Part shown: positions 36,556 to 49,389 of the stretch, in pieces
How the letters are laid out: the number at the start of each line of letters is the position of its first letter
Numbering within the stretch: position 1 is the stretch's first letter
Source of the DNA: Globisporangium splendens
Lineage: Eukaryota > Oomycota > Peronosporomycetes > Pythiales > Pythiaceae
Direction of reading: 5' to 3'
NCBI GenBank assembly: GCA_006386115.1
Contig: VFIW01000002.1
Location: 1,116,001-1,180,000, forward strand
Length of the DNA stretch: 64,000 nucleotides
Notes under the pieces: model-generated
Databases searched by the model: none
What the model saw: the letters and a program-made list of their open reading frames with translations, nothing else
What the model was told of the DNA's origin: nothing
Position numbers and translations under genes: made by a program

Positions 36556-36801
36556 TTAATCTTTCTTCTTCAACGTCAACACGGATCCGAGCGCGAGCGC
36601 GACGACCGTTGCGCCCTGTGCGACCACACGCGCGCGCATGAAGCGCTGCTGGGTCTTGCCGTCGGCAGCTTGCTGGAACGAGCGCAGTCCACCGGCGAGC
36701 ACGGCAACTGTGAGCAGACATCCGATCGGCACCAGCGGTTCTTCCGACATGCGGCGCTTCATCTTCTCCCAACCGGTCTCCATGGGGCGAATCCCTTCCA
36801 T
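36556..36801 (-). CDS. HIG1-domain mitochondrial protein (HIGD/Rcf type)
   Basis: A single exon encodes 81 aa. The HIG1 signature is visible: MKRRMSEEPLVPIGCLLTVAVLAGGLRSFQ, then QRFMRARVVAQGATVVALALGS, giving two membrane helices joined by a short loop with the conserved MRxRVxxQG motif. Such proteins sit in the inner mitochondrial membrane and assist cytochrome c oxidase and supercomplex assembly. The length is normal for the short HIGD form. The gene is divergent from the ATP synthase d gene, 464 bp away, and the intervening region holds a perfect palindrome. Confidence 0.9.
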   Translation of the reverse strand: MEGIRPMETGWEKMKRRMSEEPLVPIGCLLTVAVLAGGLRSFQQAADGKTQQRFMRARVVAQGATVVALALGSVLTLKKKD

Positions 36802-37265
36802 CTCTCAAGTGGACGCTGTTATAAGTGGCGAGTGTGTATATCTTCTGGTTCGCTGAGCTTGCAGCGGTAGGGTCGTGGGGCAAATGCGCTCTTGGCTTAT
36901 CTTTTCGCGTGTCTTTCTGCGTCAACGGTGGCGAATATGCGCAGTGGTTCATTTCACTGACAAAAAAATGAATTGAGCTCAATTCATTTCCACCTCACAA
37001 TTCAAATCTTTGCTTGACCATCAATTCATTTATACCATATATTCTCACAGGTATCCATCATCCTCCAATGTATTCAATTGATTTGAACCTGTACATTATA
37101 TAGTCATTTGTACAGTATCATGGATTTACACGAGTTTTAGCGCGCGTCTTCGTAGGCAGAGGGGGAACAGAGGAGGGGGGAGGCGAAACCAAAGGCGAGG
37201 AAGAGCTCCTTTCGCTGCCCCCACACAACGCCCGTCGTCCCTTTCCATTAAGAGTAAGCAGCACC
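36802..37265. promoter_or_regulatory. Divergent promoter region of HIG1 and ATP synthase d
   Basis: Two oxidative-phosphorylation genes diverge from these 464 bp. The region is rich in the word CAATTCATT/AATGAATTG (36966-36989, again near 37015-37033, and a variant near 37073). Coordinated control is inferred from geometry and shared function. Confidence 0.5.
36966..36989. promoter_or_regulatory. 24-bp perfect palindrome
   Basis: The half-site AAATGAATTGAG is followed immediately by its exact complement, with no spacer. It lies 165 bp from the HIG1 start and 277 bp from the ATP synthase d start. A related inverted repeat occurs upstream of mS23 at 46673-46724. Confidence 0.9.
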
Positions 37266-38003
37266 ATGTTCAAGCTCCGCCAGCAAGTCGTGCGCCGCGC
37301 CGTCGTGGCCCAGCGCGCCATCGAGTGGGACGCCATCTCGCAGAAGCTGACCGACCCGCGCGCGCGCGCCGCGTTGGACTCGCTCCGCAACGTGCACGGC
37401 GAGATCCAGGCCGAGGCTCGCGAGTACCTGAAGGAACCGGAAGCGATTGACTTTGACTACTACCGCTCCGTCATCAAGAACAAGGACCTCGTCAACGCCC
37501 TTGAGGTATGTATATACTTATCCAGTCCATTGCGCATGTGCGCTTAATTTTTTCCTGTCGGAGTCGTGCGGTTGTTTTAACACATTATGGCATTGTGTAT
37601 GATGTTTGTTGTATAGGAAAACTACAAGAGCATTGCGTTCCCAACGATCACCCCTGAAGAGTTGGACACCTCGGAGATCAACGAGAAGGAAACCGTTGAC
37701 CAATTGGTACGTCGTTTTGTATGTATATGTGTGTGTGTGTGTCGTATATATAAATGTGGAGACCGATGCTGACATGTCATCACGCTCTTGTTATGTTTAT
37801 TGCAGTTTGCGCAGTTGAACGAAAAGGTTGATGACTCGAAGAAGCGCATCGTCGAGTTGCAGGAGCTGATCGGCTTGATGGAGGAGACGCGCACCACATT
37901 GGACACGACCGTCGACGAAATCGCCGCCATGTACCCAGAAGTCTCGGAAGAGATCGATGACGAAATCGCCAACTACGACTGGGAGAAGGACACCCAAGGT
38001 TAA
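37266..38003 (+). CDS. Mitochondrial F1Fo ATP synthase subunit d
   Basis: Exons are 37266-37505, 37617-37706 and 37806-38003, giving 175 aa, with introns all phase 0. The N-terminus is basic (MFKLRQQVVRRAVVAQR). The following WDAISQKLTDPRARAALDSLRN, then EPEAIDFDYYRSVIKNKDLVNALE, is the classic subunit d pattern (IDWxxYRxxIxxxxLVxxFE). A coiled-coil C-terminus ends EEIDDEIANYDWEKD. The subunit is part of the peripheral stalk (stator). A (GT)n tract lies in intron 2 near 37729-37741. The gene is divergent from the HIG1 gene. Confidence 0.93.
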
Positions 38004-38535
38004 GCAGCGAACTCTGGAGTTTCCGTCTGATTGTGTTGAACCACGTTAAAGGGGGAGCGGCGAGATACCTTTTCCTCCAGTCCCACCCGCGTGCAGCGAA
38101 TTAAAAGATAAAGAAAAAGCAACAGAAATTCGGAGAAAAACAGATCGTCTTCTCGCACTATGATCGCTCTCTTTGAGTCTTATGGAGCTTCTTTCTTTCT
38201 TTCTTTCTTTAACGGCATGCGTACACGCAGCTGCAACAAGATAATGCTTTATACAAAAAGCAAATTGCCATCAACGCAAGCGTGTCCTTACTTATTTGTT
38301 ATTCTTGCTGTCACTTGCAAATGCAGATCCTATTCACCATTGCGCTCCTCATCAGTGCACTCGTGTGTTCGAATTTACATATCACATGCACACGAACATG
38401 AGGAGATGGCAAAGACGCAGATTTGTATTTAGTGGGCTTCGTGTGTGAGTCTCTGTTGCTGTGCTTAAAAAATGCAGGGCTTCTTGCATGTGTCTCGACT
38501 TTTTTCTTTGACTGGTGCGGATCTCGCGTATCTAT
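38004..38535. other. Intergenic region between convergent genes
   Basis: This is shared 3' flank of ATP synthase d and the twin-CX9C gene. It contains a (TTTC)5 microsatellite at about 38189-38210. No gene is supported. Confidence 0.45.
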
Positions 38536-38808
38536 TTATTCGTCACGCACGCGGTAGGCCTCGGGCACGCGGAACAGCTTCTTCGGGGTCTTGGCCATCG
38601 CGCTGTCCACGCACTTGTTGTACGCCTCGATGGACGCCTTGCACTCCACGAGCGCGCGGTTGCCGACGTCGGCGTCCTTGACGCCCGCGGGCTGCTTGCC
38701 GTGCGCGTAGAAGCACGCGAAGAACGTCTCGGCGGGCTTCTCGCAGCCTGCGGCCACGCGCGGGAAGTTGTGGCTCACTTGGGGCACGTCGGCAGTCGTG
38801 TCAGGCAT
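38536..38808 (-). CDS. Twin CX9C (CHCH-type) mitochondrial intermembrane-space protein
   Basis: A single exon encodes 90 aa. Two exact CX9C motifs are seen: CEKPAETFFAC and CKASIEAYNKC, separated by about 22 residues. This is the hallmark of small intermembrane-space proteins oxidised by Mia40. Many such proteins are assembly factors of cytochrome oxidase or complex I, but the specific orthologue cannot be named. There is no cleavable presequence, as expected for this import route. The word TCAATTGA lies a few bases upstream of the start codon. Confidence 0.8.
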   Translation of the reverse strand: MPDTTADVPQVSHNFPRVAAGCEKPAETFFACFYAHGKQPAGVKDADVGNRALVECKASIEAYNKCVDSAMAKTPKKLFRVPEAYRVRDE

Positions 38809-39101
38809 CGTAGTGTCAATTGATCAAACTCCCCTGGCGGTTGGAGTGGCGATGTCTTTGTGCGTACTGATTGCCTGCAAAATGTGGAATTGACATGGCC
38901 CAAAAGCGAAATGCGGTATACAAAAACCAAGATAAAAAAACGAGCCATGGCTCAACTGACCCACATGACAGGTGAATGGAGCAAAGGCAAAGGAGCACCA
39001 GATGAATACAATGCTGTCTATTTAAACGCGGATAAAAGGGGGAACGCATGCAGGAAGAAAAAGAACTAGCATGCACATATCACGTGGTGTACATCTGCCT
39101 T

Positions 39102-39674
39102 CTACGGCGCCTGTGTCGCTGTGAACTTGTTCCACTTCCAGCCAAATGGCACGTGTGTCTTCATCGCTCCTGCCGCTGCTCCCTCTTCTATCGTCTTCTA
39201 CTTGTCTTGTTGCTTGAGTTTATCGCCCATCGCTCACGACACGTGCCGTTATCTAGTCGAATCCATTTACACGATATTAGCTATTCGGACGTCAGTTGCA
39301 TTTCTCCCATATTCAAAAGCAAGCATAAAACTGGATGGCACGTACGTCCCGTCGTCGTCTTCTCCGTCGTTGAAAAAGAGGTACTCTGCTGTGTGGAACA
39401 CCACACCAGTGTCGACCATGCTCGCCAGCGACGCAGCCAGCGGTCGACCCACCTATCCATGCATCAGCAACAGCATGCGCATTAACGTAAGAAAAATGAG
39501 CAGAGCATGTTGCATCCTAGTTTACTGTCGTACCGCGCCTCCGAATCTGTGCTTGGCGTTCTCAAGCATGCGCTCGATGGTCATGGTGTTGTGCTGCTTG
39601 TTGCCCGAGCGCGCCATGGCACGCGCCGCGGCGCGCGACAGCTTGAATCGCATCCCCATGCGGTAGTACGTCAT
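39102..39674 (-). CDS. Hypothetical protein, probably three exons
   Basis: Exon 1 is 39674-39534 (47 aa: MTYYRMGMRFKLSRAAARAMARSGNKQ...) and exon 2 starts at 39452 after GATAG, continuing with GRPLAASLASMVDTGVVFHTAEYLFFNDGEDDDG. A GTACGT donor is at 39345-39344. The last exon ends at TAG 39104-39102 and encodes MKTHVPFGWKWNKFTATQAP. The phase of the second join does not work with the GTACGT donor and the nearest acceptors, so that border is unresolved. The basic, arginine-rich N-terminus could be mitochondrial. The family is not recognised. Confidence 0.5.
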
Positions 39675-40154
39675 GCTCTCCTCTCGTGGCGATGCTCGCT
39701 CTCAATGGAGCGTCGTTGACCACATGCTGCGCAGCTCTGTTATTCGCACGTCACTCGAGTTTGTGTTGACCACTCCATTTTTATATCGACACGTCACACT
39801 GGTTTTGCGTGTTTCTAGCACATAACTGATGCGGGGTCAGACTCAGATACCAGATTTTTCACGACCGAAACGTTGTCGATTCCACCAAAACGAATGGGAA
39901 ACGAGTGTGCGTGGAAAGCAGCGCTGCTCACTGCTTGTAGGGAGATGTGAGTCGTAAAGGTGCACATGCACACACACACGGCGCGTGTCCCATGCATCCT
40001 GCTTGCACTTGTAGACTGCGTGGTTGATTAGCTATTAAGTTTAAGTTGCCTGTTGTAAAACGCATAAATATCGGGGGGAGGGTACGCGATGCGTTGCTGT
40101 TGCTATCGCTGTGACGAGAGAAGCTCCTGCCTTGTAAGCTGCTTTGCGACTACC
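39675..40154. other. Intergenic region, nothing recognised
   Basis: These 480 bp lie between two minus-strand genes. There is no convincing ORF and no repeat. Confidence 0.45.
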
Positions 40155-40756
40155 TCATGGACGTGGCGACGTCGGCACGAACCAGCCCCAGTCCGGGTCG
40201 CAGCACGCTTTCTTCTCGCCGTTCGCATCGACATGGCTTCCGGATGCGCACCAGCACGTCACAGACGCGTGCTCTTCTGCAACATGGGCGTCCTGTTAGA
40301 TAGCACATACGAAAAAATGAGTTCAACACCGTAAGTGGGAAAGACCTCGCAGATTTGAAAAGCGAACATCTATAGATTCGATCGTACCTGAGCCACGGGC
40401 TTGAACACGCTGCTCGTTCTTCTCCGGAGTCCGAACGCGCTGCTTGTTGAGGAATCGAGGCTGTCGACTGTGTCTGCGCTGTGGAAGCCGACCTTGAGCA
40501 GCCCCAACTGAATCGCGGAAATGGAGCGCGCGATCTCTTCCTGCGTCACAGTCTCCTCTTCGTCTTCCTCTTGCTGTCCTGCGTCGGCGTTGGGGATCAG
40601 CTCGTAGTACTTGGCGACCGAGTAGCTCGTGAGTCCGACCATGACGCCGGCCGCGAGCCCGGGATTTTCGCGCAGCCACTGCACGCCGTCCAGGATCTCT
40701 TCGGGCTTGGGCAGGTACGACGGCAGATCCAATCGCGCCACTAACCGATGCAACAT
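40155..40756 (-). CDS. Membrane-anchored acidic protein, Trp-Gly-Trp tail family, member B
   Basis: Exon 1 is 40756-40388 and exon 2 is 40292-40155 (intron of 95 bp, GTACGA donor, TAACAG acceptor), giving 168 aa. The N-terminal block YLPKPEEILDGVQWLRENP parallels FFPTPHEIAGGIRWMREHP of the 28520 gene. A hydrophobic anchor follows (LAAGVMVGLTSYSVAKYY), then an acidic segment (EEDEEETVTQEE). Exon 2 ends PDWGWFVPTSPRP, parallel to the WGWYVSTTPP tail of member A. Exon 2 also encodes a short Cys-rich piece (CWCASG...CC). Recognising exon 2 depends on this shared tail. The function is unknown. Confidence 0.8.
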
Positions 40757-42906
<2,150 letters not shown>

Positions 42907-43546
42907 GCTATAGGCGCTCGAATGCAGCAACTATACTTTGATTGCTCTGTGCAATTGATGGCGTGGTCTCCAGTGTTTAACTTACGCAATGGAAACACGA
43001 TCGTTGATAAATTGGCCCCCTGTAAACGCAGCATCAGTAATGATAATGGCAAGACAGGATTCCTCTCTCTACTCGATCTTCTTTGCCTTCACTGTTCTCT
43101 CCTTTTCTCTAAAAGAATGCTCTAGTGTCTGTCGTTGTCTCTCTCAATTTGTAGTTTTCAGAGTGTGTCGCTCTCTCTGAGCAGCATGTTGCATTACTCT
43201 TCGCAGTGTGAGCTACAATTGACTTGAGATGCTGCTTTGTCAAAAAACAACGCAAACAGCATCTCACTCCAGGTAAGAATCTGCAGGACCTGACCATCCT
43301 TGTCATTGCCACGGAAAAAAAGGTCGAAAGCCTGCGTTGCCAAGTCACTTTGGGACGTAGCTTGTTGAGATGGAAACAGTGCGACTGCAAATCACAGCAC
43401 AAGAGGGAGCAGTAAGTGACAGCAGCAAATACTTTCATACTTCGTCTTAAGGTTTCAGAACGCTAGCCAACAAAGCTACAAAGTGAAAATGCTACAACAA
43501 CAACAGCATGCTGCGCAGGTGCTTCAGTCGATGGAGTACCAACAGC
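42907..43546. other. Intergenic region between convergent genes
   Basis: This is 3' flank of ubiquitin-L40 and RACK1. A 63-codon plus-strand ORF (43224-43415) has no support. Confidence 0.45.
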
Positions 43547-44503
43547 TTAGTTACCCACAGCCCAGACACGGACGGCACCGTCGGTGTAACCAGCGAAGAG
43601 CACCGAACCATCGGCAGACCAGGCGAGCGACACTGGGTACGCAGTCTGCGCGTACTTGCCCTTAGGGATCTCGACGTCTTCTGGCACCAATTCGTGCACA
43701 ACGATCTTCGACTCCAAGTCCCAGATCTTGATGCCCGAGGTGGTGGCCGCGCACAACCAGTAACGGTTTGGCGAGAACACCAGCGCGTGGATGATGTCAC
43801 CGGCGACAAGCGAGTAGAGGCGCTTGCCCTCGTTCAAGTCCCACAAGTTGGCGGTGCCGTCCTTGCCACCCGAAGCGCAAATCGATCCATCTGGGGACAC
43901 CGTCACGGTGTTGAGGTAACCCTGGTGGCCGAACAAGTTCGTGCGGAGCTTGCAGTTGGCCAAGTTCCAGATCTTGACAACCTTGTCCCAACCAGCCGAG
44001 ACGATCAATGGGTTGGCAGTCGATGGCGAGAAGCGCACGCACGACACCCACTCGGTGTGGCCTTCTTCGGTGATCGTGTACTTGCACTCACCGAGGGTGT
44101 TCCACAACTTGATGGTCTTGTCACGCGAGCCCGAGACGATCTGACGGTTGTCGGCGCTGAACGCGACCGAGAGCACATCCTTGGTGTGTCCGACGAAACG
44201 ACGGGTGGTGATACCCGTGTTCAAGTCCCAGAGACGGAGGGTGCCATCCCACGAACCCGACAGCGCGAACTGGCCGTCCGACGAGATCACGACGTCTTCG
44301 ACGAAGTGCGAGTGGCCGGTGAGACGGCGACGAGCGTAGCCGTACGATTCACCGTCGTGGGTCAACTGCCACACGACGAGGGTCTTGTCGCGCGACGCGG
44401 TCAAGAGCAAGTTTGGGTTCTCGCGGGTCGTGGCGATGGCGGTCACGGCCTTGCCGTTGTGGCCCTCGAGGGTGCCGCGGAGGTAGATGCTAGTATCAGC
44501 CAT
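43547..44503 (-). CDS. RACK1: RACK1 (40S-associated WD40 scaffold, G-beta-like)
   Basis: A single exon encodes 318 aa, the usual RACK1 length. Seven WD40 repeats are visible, with GH...WD spacing: [12 protein letters not shown] ... [19 protein letters not shown] ... [21 protein letters not shown] ... [23 protein letters not shown] ... [26 protein letters not shown] ... DGTANLWD, then [20 protein letters not shown] and [22 protein letters not shown]. It binds the small ribosomal subunit head and docks kinases. The high codon bias produces a longer antisense ORF, which is not a gene. Confidence 0.98.
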   Translation of the reverse strand: MADTSIYLRGTLEGHNGKAVTAIATTRENPNLLLTASRDKTLVVWQLTHDGESYGYARRRLTGHSHFVEDVVISSDGQFALSGSWDGTLRLWDLNTGITTRRFVGHTKDVLSVAFSADNRQIVSGSRDKTIKLWNTLGECKYTITEEGHTEWVSCVRFSPSTANPLIVSAGWDKVVKIWNLANCKLRTNLFGHQGYLNTVTVSPDGSICASGGKDGTANLWDLNEGKRLYSLVAGDIIHALVFSPNRYWLCAATTSGIKIWDLESKIVVHELVPEDVEIPKGKYAQTAYPVSLAWSADGSVLFAGYTDGAVRVWAVGN

Positions 44504-46803
44504 TGTTTCCTGTTGTTGTTACTGAGAAGTGAGCTGCTTTTGGCAGGTGTCATCGGCTCCTCACTTCAGCTTGTGGTCCTCATGTAACCCTGCTGTCCAA
44601 TCAACGGCGAACGACGCGGATTGGTTGAAAATGAACTATTTTGGCGTCTCAGAACGAATCAGACGGACTCCAAGAGTGAAGACAACCCTACGTTATAGAA
44701 TATTAGCATGAAGAGAAAGCCTCCTATAAAGCATATCAGCAATTGCGATGTGAAAGCTGCACAGTGAATATGCGAGGCGCACATGCAACGCGTCCTCTTT
44801 CTCTCCGTGTCTGACGACGAAGACGGCGACAGTCAAGAGCACAACGAAGGCTACAAGCGCATTTCTAGTTAGCTGTCAATGAGACGGTGCGCGATGCGTT
44901 TTGCGTTCTTGATGCTGTTGGATGAAAGAGAGAGCGCGCGCGGCAGGAACGTGTCGGGGAAGAGCACACTTGGTCGATGTCAAAGCAATTACGTAAGGCA
45001 GCAAACCGATGTGACAAGGTATGTACCTGTGTATTTTACAACGGTGCTTGCAAGATCAGGTTCTGTTTGCTGATGGGATGGGATTATTATGTTTAGCACG
45101 GCATTCACTTTTCACCAGATATCGTGAATGGTCTCTCTTCAGCATGAGTGCCTGTGCTAGATCTCCTGAAGATCTGATGCTCTCCCATCTCGTGAAGCGG
45201 TGGTGGACAACCTCAACTTGGCGCTCTCGGCCGTGTTTGGGATCTGATTCAGCGAGAGAACGAGTTGCTCACGAGACGTGAGTCATGACATTTGCTTGAT
45301 GGCTCTCGCGTCACCAGAGGCTCCATTTGTCGAACGTACACCCATGAGATGTTATTTACGGTTCAATGCGTGGGTTGGATTGTATTTGATGCAAGTGTGT
45401 ATCGCTCTAAAATTCGTACGTTGACGCAATTAATTCTGTAGGCGTGTTAGCGGCAGACGTTACTTGACGACAATTCGTTGGATCGATTTCTACGAGCGCG
45501 AGACGCAAGTTTAGCACGAGCGCAGTCGTACTTGAGCACAACATCCTGGGCAACTGTATGGTATGTGAAAGCCTCTTTGTCTGTGAATGCAGACGTGCAA
45601 ACTCAATGCTACCGTTTTGAACTAACTGCCGTTGTCTGTTCTGCTTCCTTGTGATGACGTTGCACTTATAGACCCATTACTGGAAACCTGAGATTCGAGC
45701 GCCTCGCTCAGAGTTGCCGTTGCATACACAAAAAAGTACGTCGCCTACCAGCTGCTCAAGTCGCTCACAGTCAAGTACGTGCACACCGCGGAACTGAAGC
45801 ACAGTTTATCTCCAAGCTAGCTGACTGAGAGTTCATTCACAGGATCCAATCTCGGTGAGTGATTCGTGTCGTCACTTCTTGTATCCGCTGATGTTACATG
45901 ACGGTCGCGCTACGTGTTTGCTGTTCTCGAAAAGGTCTGCTGCGACTGCAGCAAATGATACGAGCTGAGCACAATTACCACTCGCGTCCAATCGAGTTCT
46001 GAGGTAATTGTGATGTCCCGACAGAGCCCGTCGAGTGCGAGCAGAGCAAGTTGCAATGTGGAAGAAATCTGGCAAGGAGCTTTCGACAGCTGTGGTATGC
46101 CAAGTGGAAGAACGCCGACTGCATTACCCTGCCAACATATCAAGAAACCAAACCCCCGGTCAAGCTCGCGTATTCCAAGATATTGTTCGGCTTTCATGAT
46201 CTCACATGAGACTCGAGTTTATCTCCTCACTTTCTACTAAAGGAAATTTTGTCTGTTTTTTCTCTCTTTTGGCAAAATGCGCGACCTGCTTGCCTGCGGG
46301 AGGCAACAGAAGCGGGCAAACGTGCATACTCTGTGCGCAGAATGGATTGTCTTCGTCAACACAACACCAAACATGTATCCTCTGCTGCAAGTCATTGGAT
46401 AGAAATCCGCTGCAATCCGCACCCTTTCAGGCTCACCTGTTATATTCCGTGGATTTGCTAATATAATGCAAACGCATGCACACAGGGCAGAGCGACTTGG
46501 AGGAACGCCTGAGATTAACATTAGTACAGAGGTTTTGCATTATTCGAGGTAACTTCACAGTTTTTCATGCAAGATATCTAAACAATGATACTACAAGTTT
46601 AAACAGAACATAATGTCCAGCCAGTTCCATCAAGACGCTCTACACTGTGCATCTTTAAAATAATGCGATCAAAATGAATTGATGTCATCTCAATTCATTC
46701 AGCGGTTTGAATTGAAGCAATTCATTTATGCAAGCGCTACGAGAAGAGCGGCCACCATTCGCTCTCGCAATTGCTCCGAACGGAATCGCACAAAGCAGCA
46801 GCA
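44504..46803. other. Gene-poor region with inverted repeats near its right end
   Basis: These 2.3 kb lie between divergent RACK1 and mS23. Around 45950-46210 both strands contain coding-like but unassignable frames that could be old relics. At 46673-46699 (arms AATGAATTGA/TCAATTCATT, 7-nt spacer) and 46708-46724 (arms TGAATTG/CAATTCA) two adjacent inverted repeats lie 80-130 bp upstream of mS23. Confidence 0.5.
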
Positions 46804-47292
46804 ATGGGTCGTGCACGGAAAGCGTCGGTGGACATCATCCGCCAGGTGAAGGGTCTGTCGCGCAACGGCGGCATGCGCCGCCCGTCGTGGGTGGCGCTCG
46901 TGGACCGCTTCCCGCCGCCGCCGATCCCGCGCCAGGACCGCGACAAGCTCCCGATCATCACATTCCCCCAGGATCGCCTGGCCGAGTTATATATGAAGAA
47001 CCGCAAGGGCCTCGTGGACGGCGAGACTGCGTACGAATTCGCTGACGAACAGCTGACGCTCATCGAGAATGGCATCCCGGAGGAAGACGCGTACAACATG
47101 CTCATGGAGAAGTACGACAAGGTCGAAGCGCACCGTTTCTTGGACAAGTTCGCCAAGATGCGCGGCATCGAGTTTGCGCCGCCAGAGGAGTACGACGATA
47201 TCGAGAACGAGTGGGTTGAGGCCGAGTCGCGAGCAATCAAGGAGGCCATGCGACTGGAACACGAAGAGGAAGAGGCGCTCCGACAGATGTAA
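46804..47292 (+). CDS. Mitochondrial small-subunit ribosomal protein mS23-like
   Basis: A single exon encodes 162 aa. The start at 46804 (MGRARKASVDIIRQVKGLSRNGGM) was chosen rather than the upstream in-frame codons, because it gives the usual short basic N-terminus. The core, RRPSWVALVDRFPPPPIPRQDRDKLPIITFPQDRLAELYMK, matches the mS23 pattern (P-x-W-x-x-x-x-x-x-P-P, then YPEDRLRxxFF). The rest is an acidic helical tail with EEDAYNMLMEKYDKVEAHRFLDKFAKM and a final EHEEEEALRQM. The protein is part of the mitoribosome small subunit. Identification is by motif only. Confidence 0.7.
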   Translation: MGRARKASVDIIRQVKGLSRNGGMRRPSWVALVDRFPPPPIPRQDRDKLPIITFPQDRLAELYMKNRKGLVDGETAYEFADEQLTLIENGIPEEDAYNMLMEKYDKVEAHRFLDKFAKMRGIEFAPPEEYDDIENEWVEAESRAIKEAMRLEHEEEEALRQM

Positions 47293-48463
47293 ATGTGGCG
47301 GCGTGCTGGCAAATTGGACGACGGCAGGGGTGATACAGTTCACGCGCAGCAGACCGCAGCAGATCAGGGCATGAAACGAATCAATAGAAAGACAGAAACA
47401 CAAAATATATCACCGAGAGTGATTCGTGCAGATACTATTCAGCAGATCCATGACCACGCGTTGTGCGCGTGTCTATGGCGGCGCCAGTGTTCAGTGTCGT
47501 GCTGTGTCTGCATTTCCTGCAGTCGCTGCGGGGTTGCTGTGGAGCTTTATTGAGCTTCAGACATACTGCGCTAATGGTGGTGTCTCTTATTACAGGTTTT
47601 CTTCTTAGCGGGTGTGACGTCATGCAAAAGTCAGCAACACGCATGCTCTCCACCCAAGAGTCAAGCTGTGCGTTTTTCATTCGGCACCAGGCGTTCGCTA
47701 CATCCGAGTCCCACGTCTCTCGATGCTTTACGCAACGAAACGTGACGGCACTCCTAAACCAACACAAACAGAGCAACCCAGTACTCACCTCGTAACACTT
47801 ACCGAAGACCCTAGTGAATGGTGCCTTTAGGACGTTCTTGATGGCCATTGACACCATATCGCCAATGCAATTCGCAACGCTTTTCCCGCTCGATTGAAAA
47901 GCAAGTTGAGTTTTAACTTGTTGCTTGGCGACGTGAATAAGCTTTGTCCGTTGCCATCGGAAGACCGCTCCCAGGCTTGCCGAATCCAGAAAGACCCCTC
48001 TCGACCCCCCGCGTGTTGGTATCTGCTCACGAGTATTACGCCATGTCAAAGCAAAAGATGCGGCAGCTAGCTCCCTCGAGGACAACCCAATGATCCTTGT
48101 GATTGCTCTGATGGTCATCCTCAATCGATCGGTGCACTTTACAAGCAAAAACACTTTCGATCGCGCCACACCCCAACAAATGGATTCTGAGTTTCTTCTC
48201 CAGCTTCAGCACAACAGCCTGCACATCGGCATCTTCAGGTTCCTCTTCTTTCCCCAGCAATTCTCCTTTCACGCTGCCTTCATGCGCTTCATCTGGCAAG
48301 TTTTCTGCGTTTGTTGTGCTGGAATGGCTTCATCTTGCACGCGCAATTCATTTCTACAATTCATTTCTGTCAATTCTTTGATGCAATTCTTTTTCAGGCT
48401 CAACAACGAGAAAAACAAAAAAACAAAAAAACAAAAAACAAAAACAAGCAAAGTTGAGCCATC
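47293..48463. other. Intergenic region with unassigned minus-strand ORFs
   Basis: Two overlapping minus-strand frames, 48169-47435 (244 codons) and 48299-48036 (87 codons), have partly gene-like composition but no domain. The second could be an exon or relic. An A-rich (CAAAAAA)n tract at about 48415-48446 lies in the leader of LAMTOR3. Confidence 0.4.
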
Positions 48464-49199
48464 ATGATGGGAGCAGAGCTGGTATGTGCGCACGCATATG
48501 CACGCTGTGTGTATACGTAGATGCACACACTGAGCGCTTATATGCATGTGCGTGTTGACGGTTCTGGTCTGTCTGTCTGTCTGTCTGTTTGTACAGAGCC
48601 CAGTGCTGGTGGAACAGCTGAACACGGTGCTGGATCGCTTCGAAGCGCTGGAAGCGATTCTCGTGTGCACGTCCGAAGGCGTCCCGCTTCTCAAAGGTAA
48701 GCGCTAAAGGCAGACGCTAGCCCTCAATGCGCGTTCCTTAAGCGTGAGGACGTCATCTTGGTTATTGCCTTATGCGTGTCGCTTTTTATTTCAACAGTGA
48801 TGGCGGATGAGGAAAAGGCGACGCTCGCGTACGATTATGCTGACACGGTGCTCCCGACGGTGTTTGCTGGCGCAGCCGAGCAGGTACGAACAACACAAAA
48901 TGACGTGGTCAAACTGCGTTAATGCCCGCTCTGTTTATCGCGTATCATACACTAACATCGCGCACTTTACGATCAATTGATGCCGCACACAGATCGGCAA
49001 GCTCAAATTTGGCGCCGTGCAAACCGTGACGTCGTTCTTCGACAACGTCGTGCTCATTCACATCAACAACGCACCGCTCGTGATCACGCTCGTAGCCTCC
49101 AACTCGGCGCACATTGGCGCATTGCAAGCGCTCGCAAGGGAATTGCGACCAGCGCTCTCGCCGCTCAAGAAAGCCGTCGAAAGCGCCGACGTGCACTAA
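48464..49199 (+). CDS. LAMTOR3/MP1-like roadblock protein (Ragulator subunit)
   Basis: Exons are 48464-48481 (only six codons), 48597-48696, 48798-48883 and 48993-49199, all in phase, giving 136 aa. The roadblock/LC7 fold is recognisable: LNTVLDRFEALEAILVCTSEGVPLLKV, then GAAEQIGKLKFGAVQTVTSFFDNVVLIHINNAPLVITLVASNSAHIGALQALARELRPAL. This parallels human LAMTOR3 (SDRDGVPVIKV; LGLSKNKSIICYYNTYQVVQFNRLPLVVSFIASSSANTG). The protein is a lysosomal scaffold for Rag GTPases/TORC1. Two consecutive ATG codons begin the frame and either could start. Intron 1 ends in a (CTGT)n tract. Confidence 0.85.
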
Positions 49200-49389
49200 G
49201 TGTGGAGTGGGGTATGCGTGCTGGTACGTTGCAGTTTATGTCGACACGCCACTCATTAAGCGAAAATGATGCAAATCCGTCACGTACGATTACAGTTAAG
49301 ACAAAAGGAAGGTATTTCTATGGAGATGAATGCATGTTTTTCGTTCTTTACGCGCCTACGAGGCAGCGTTTGCTTGAGTACTTGTTCGT

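Noticed and set aside
43508..44587. 359-codon plus-strand ORF antisense to RACK1, longer than RACK1 itself
   Set aside because: Its composition (His/Arg/Val/Asp-rich) is the mirror of the strong codon bias of RACK1. It has no domain, and the sense strand is unmistakable.
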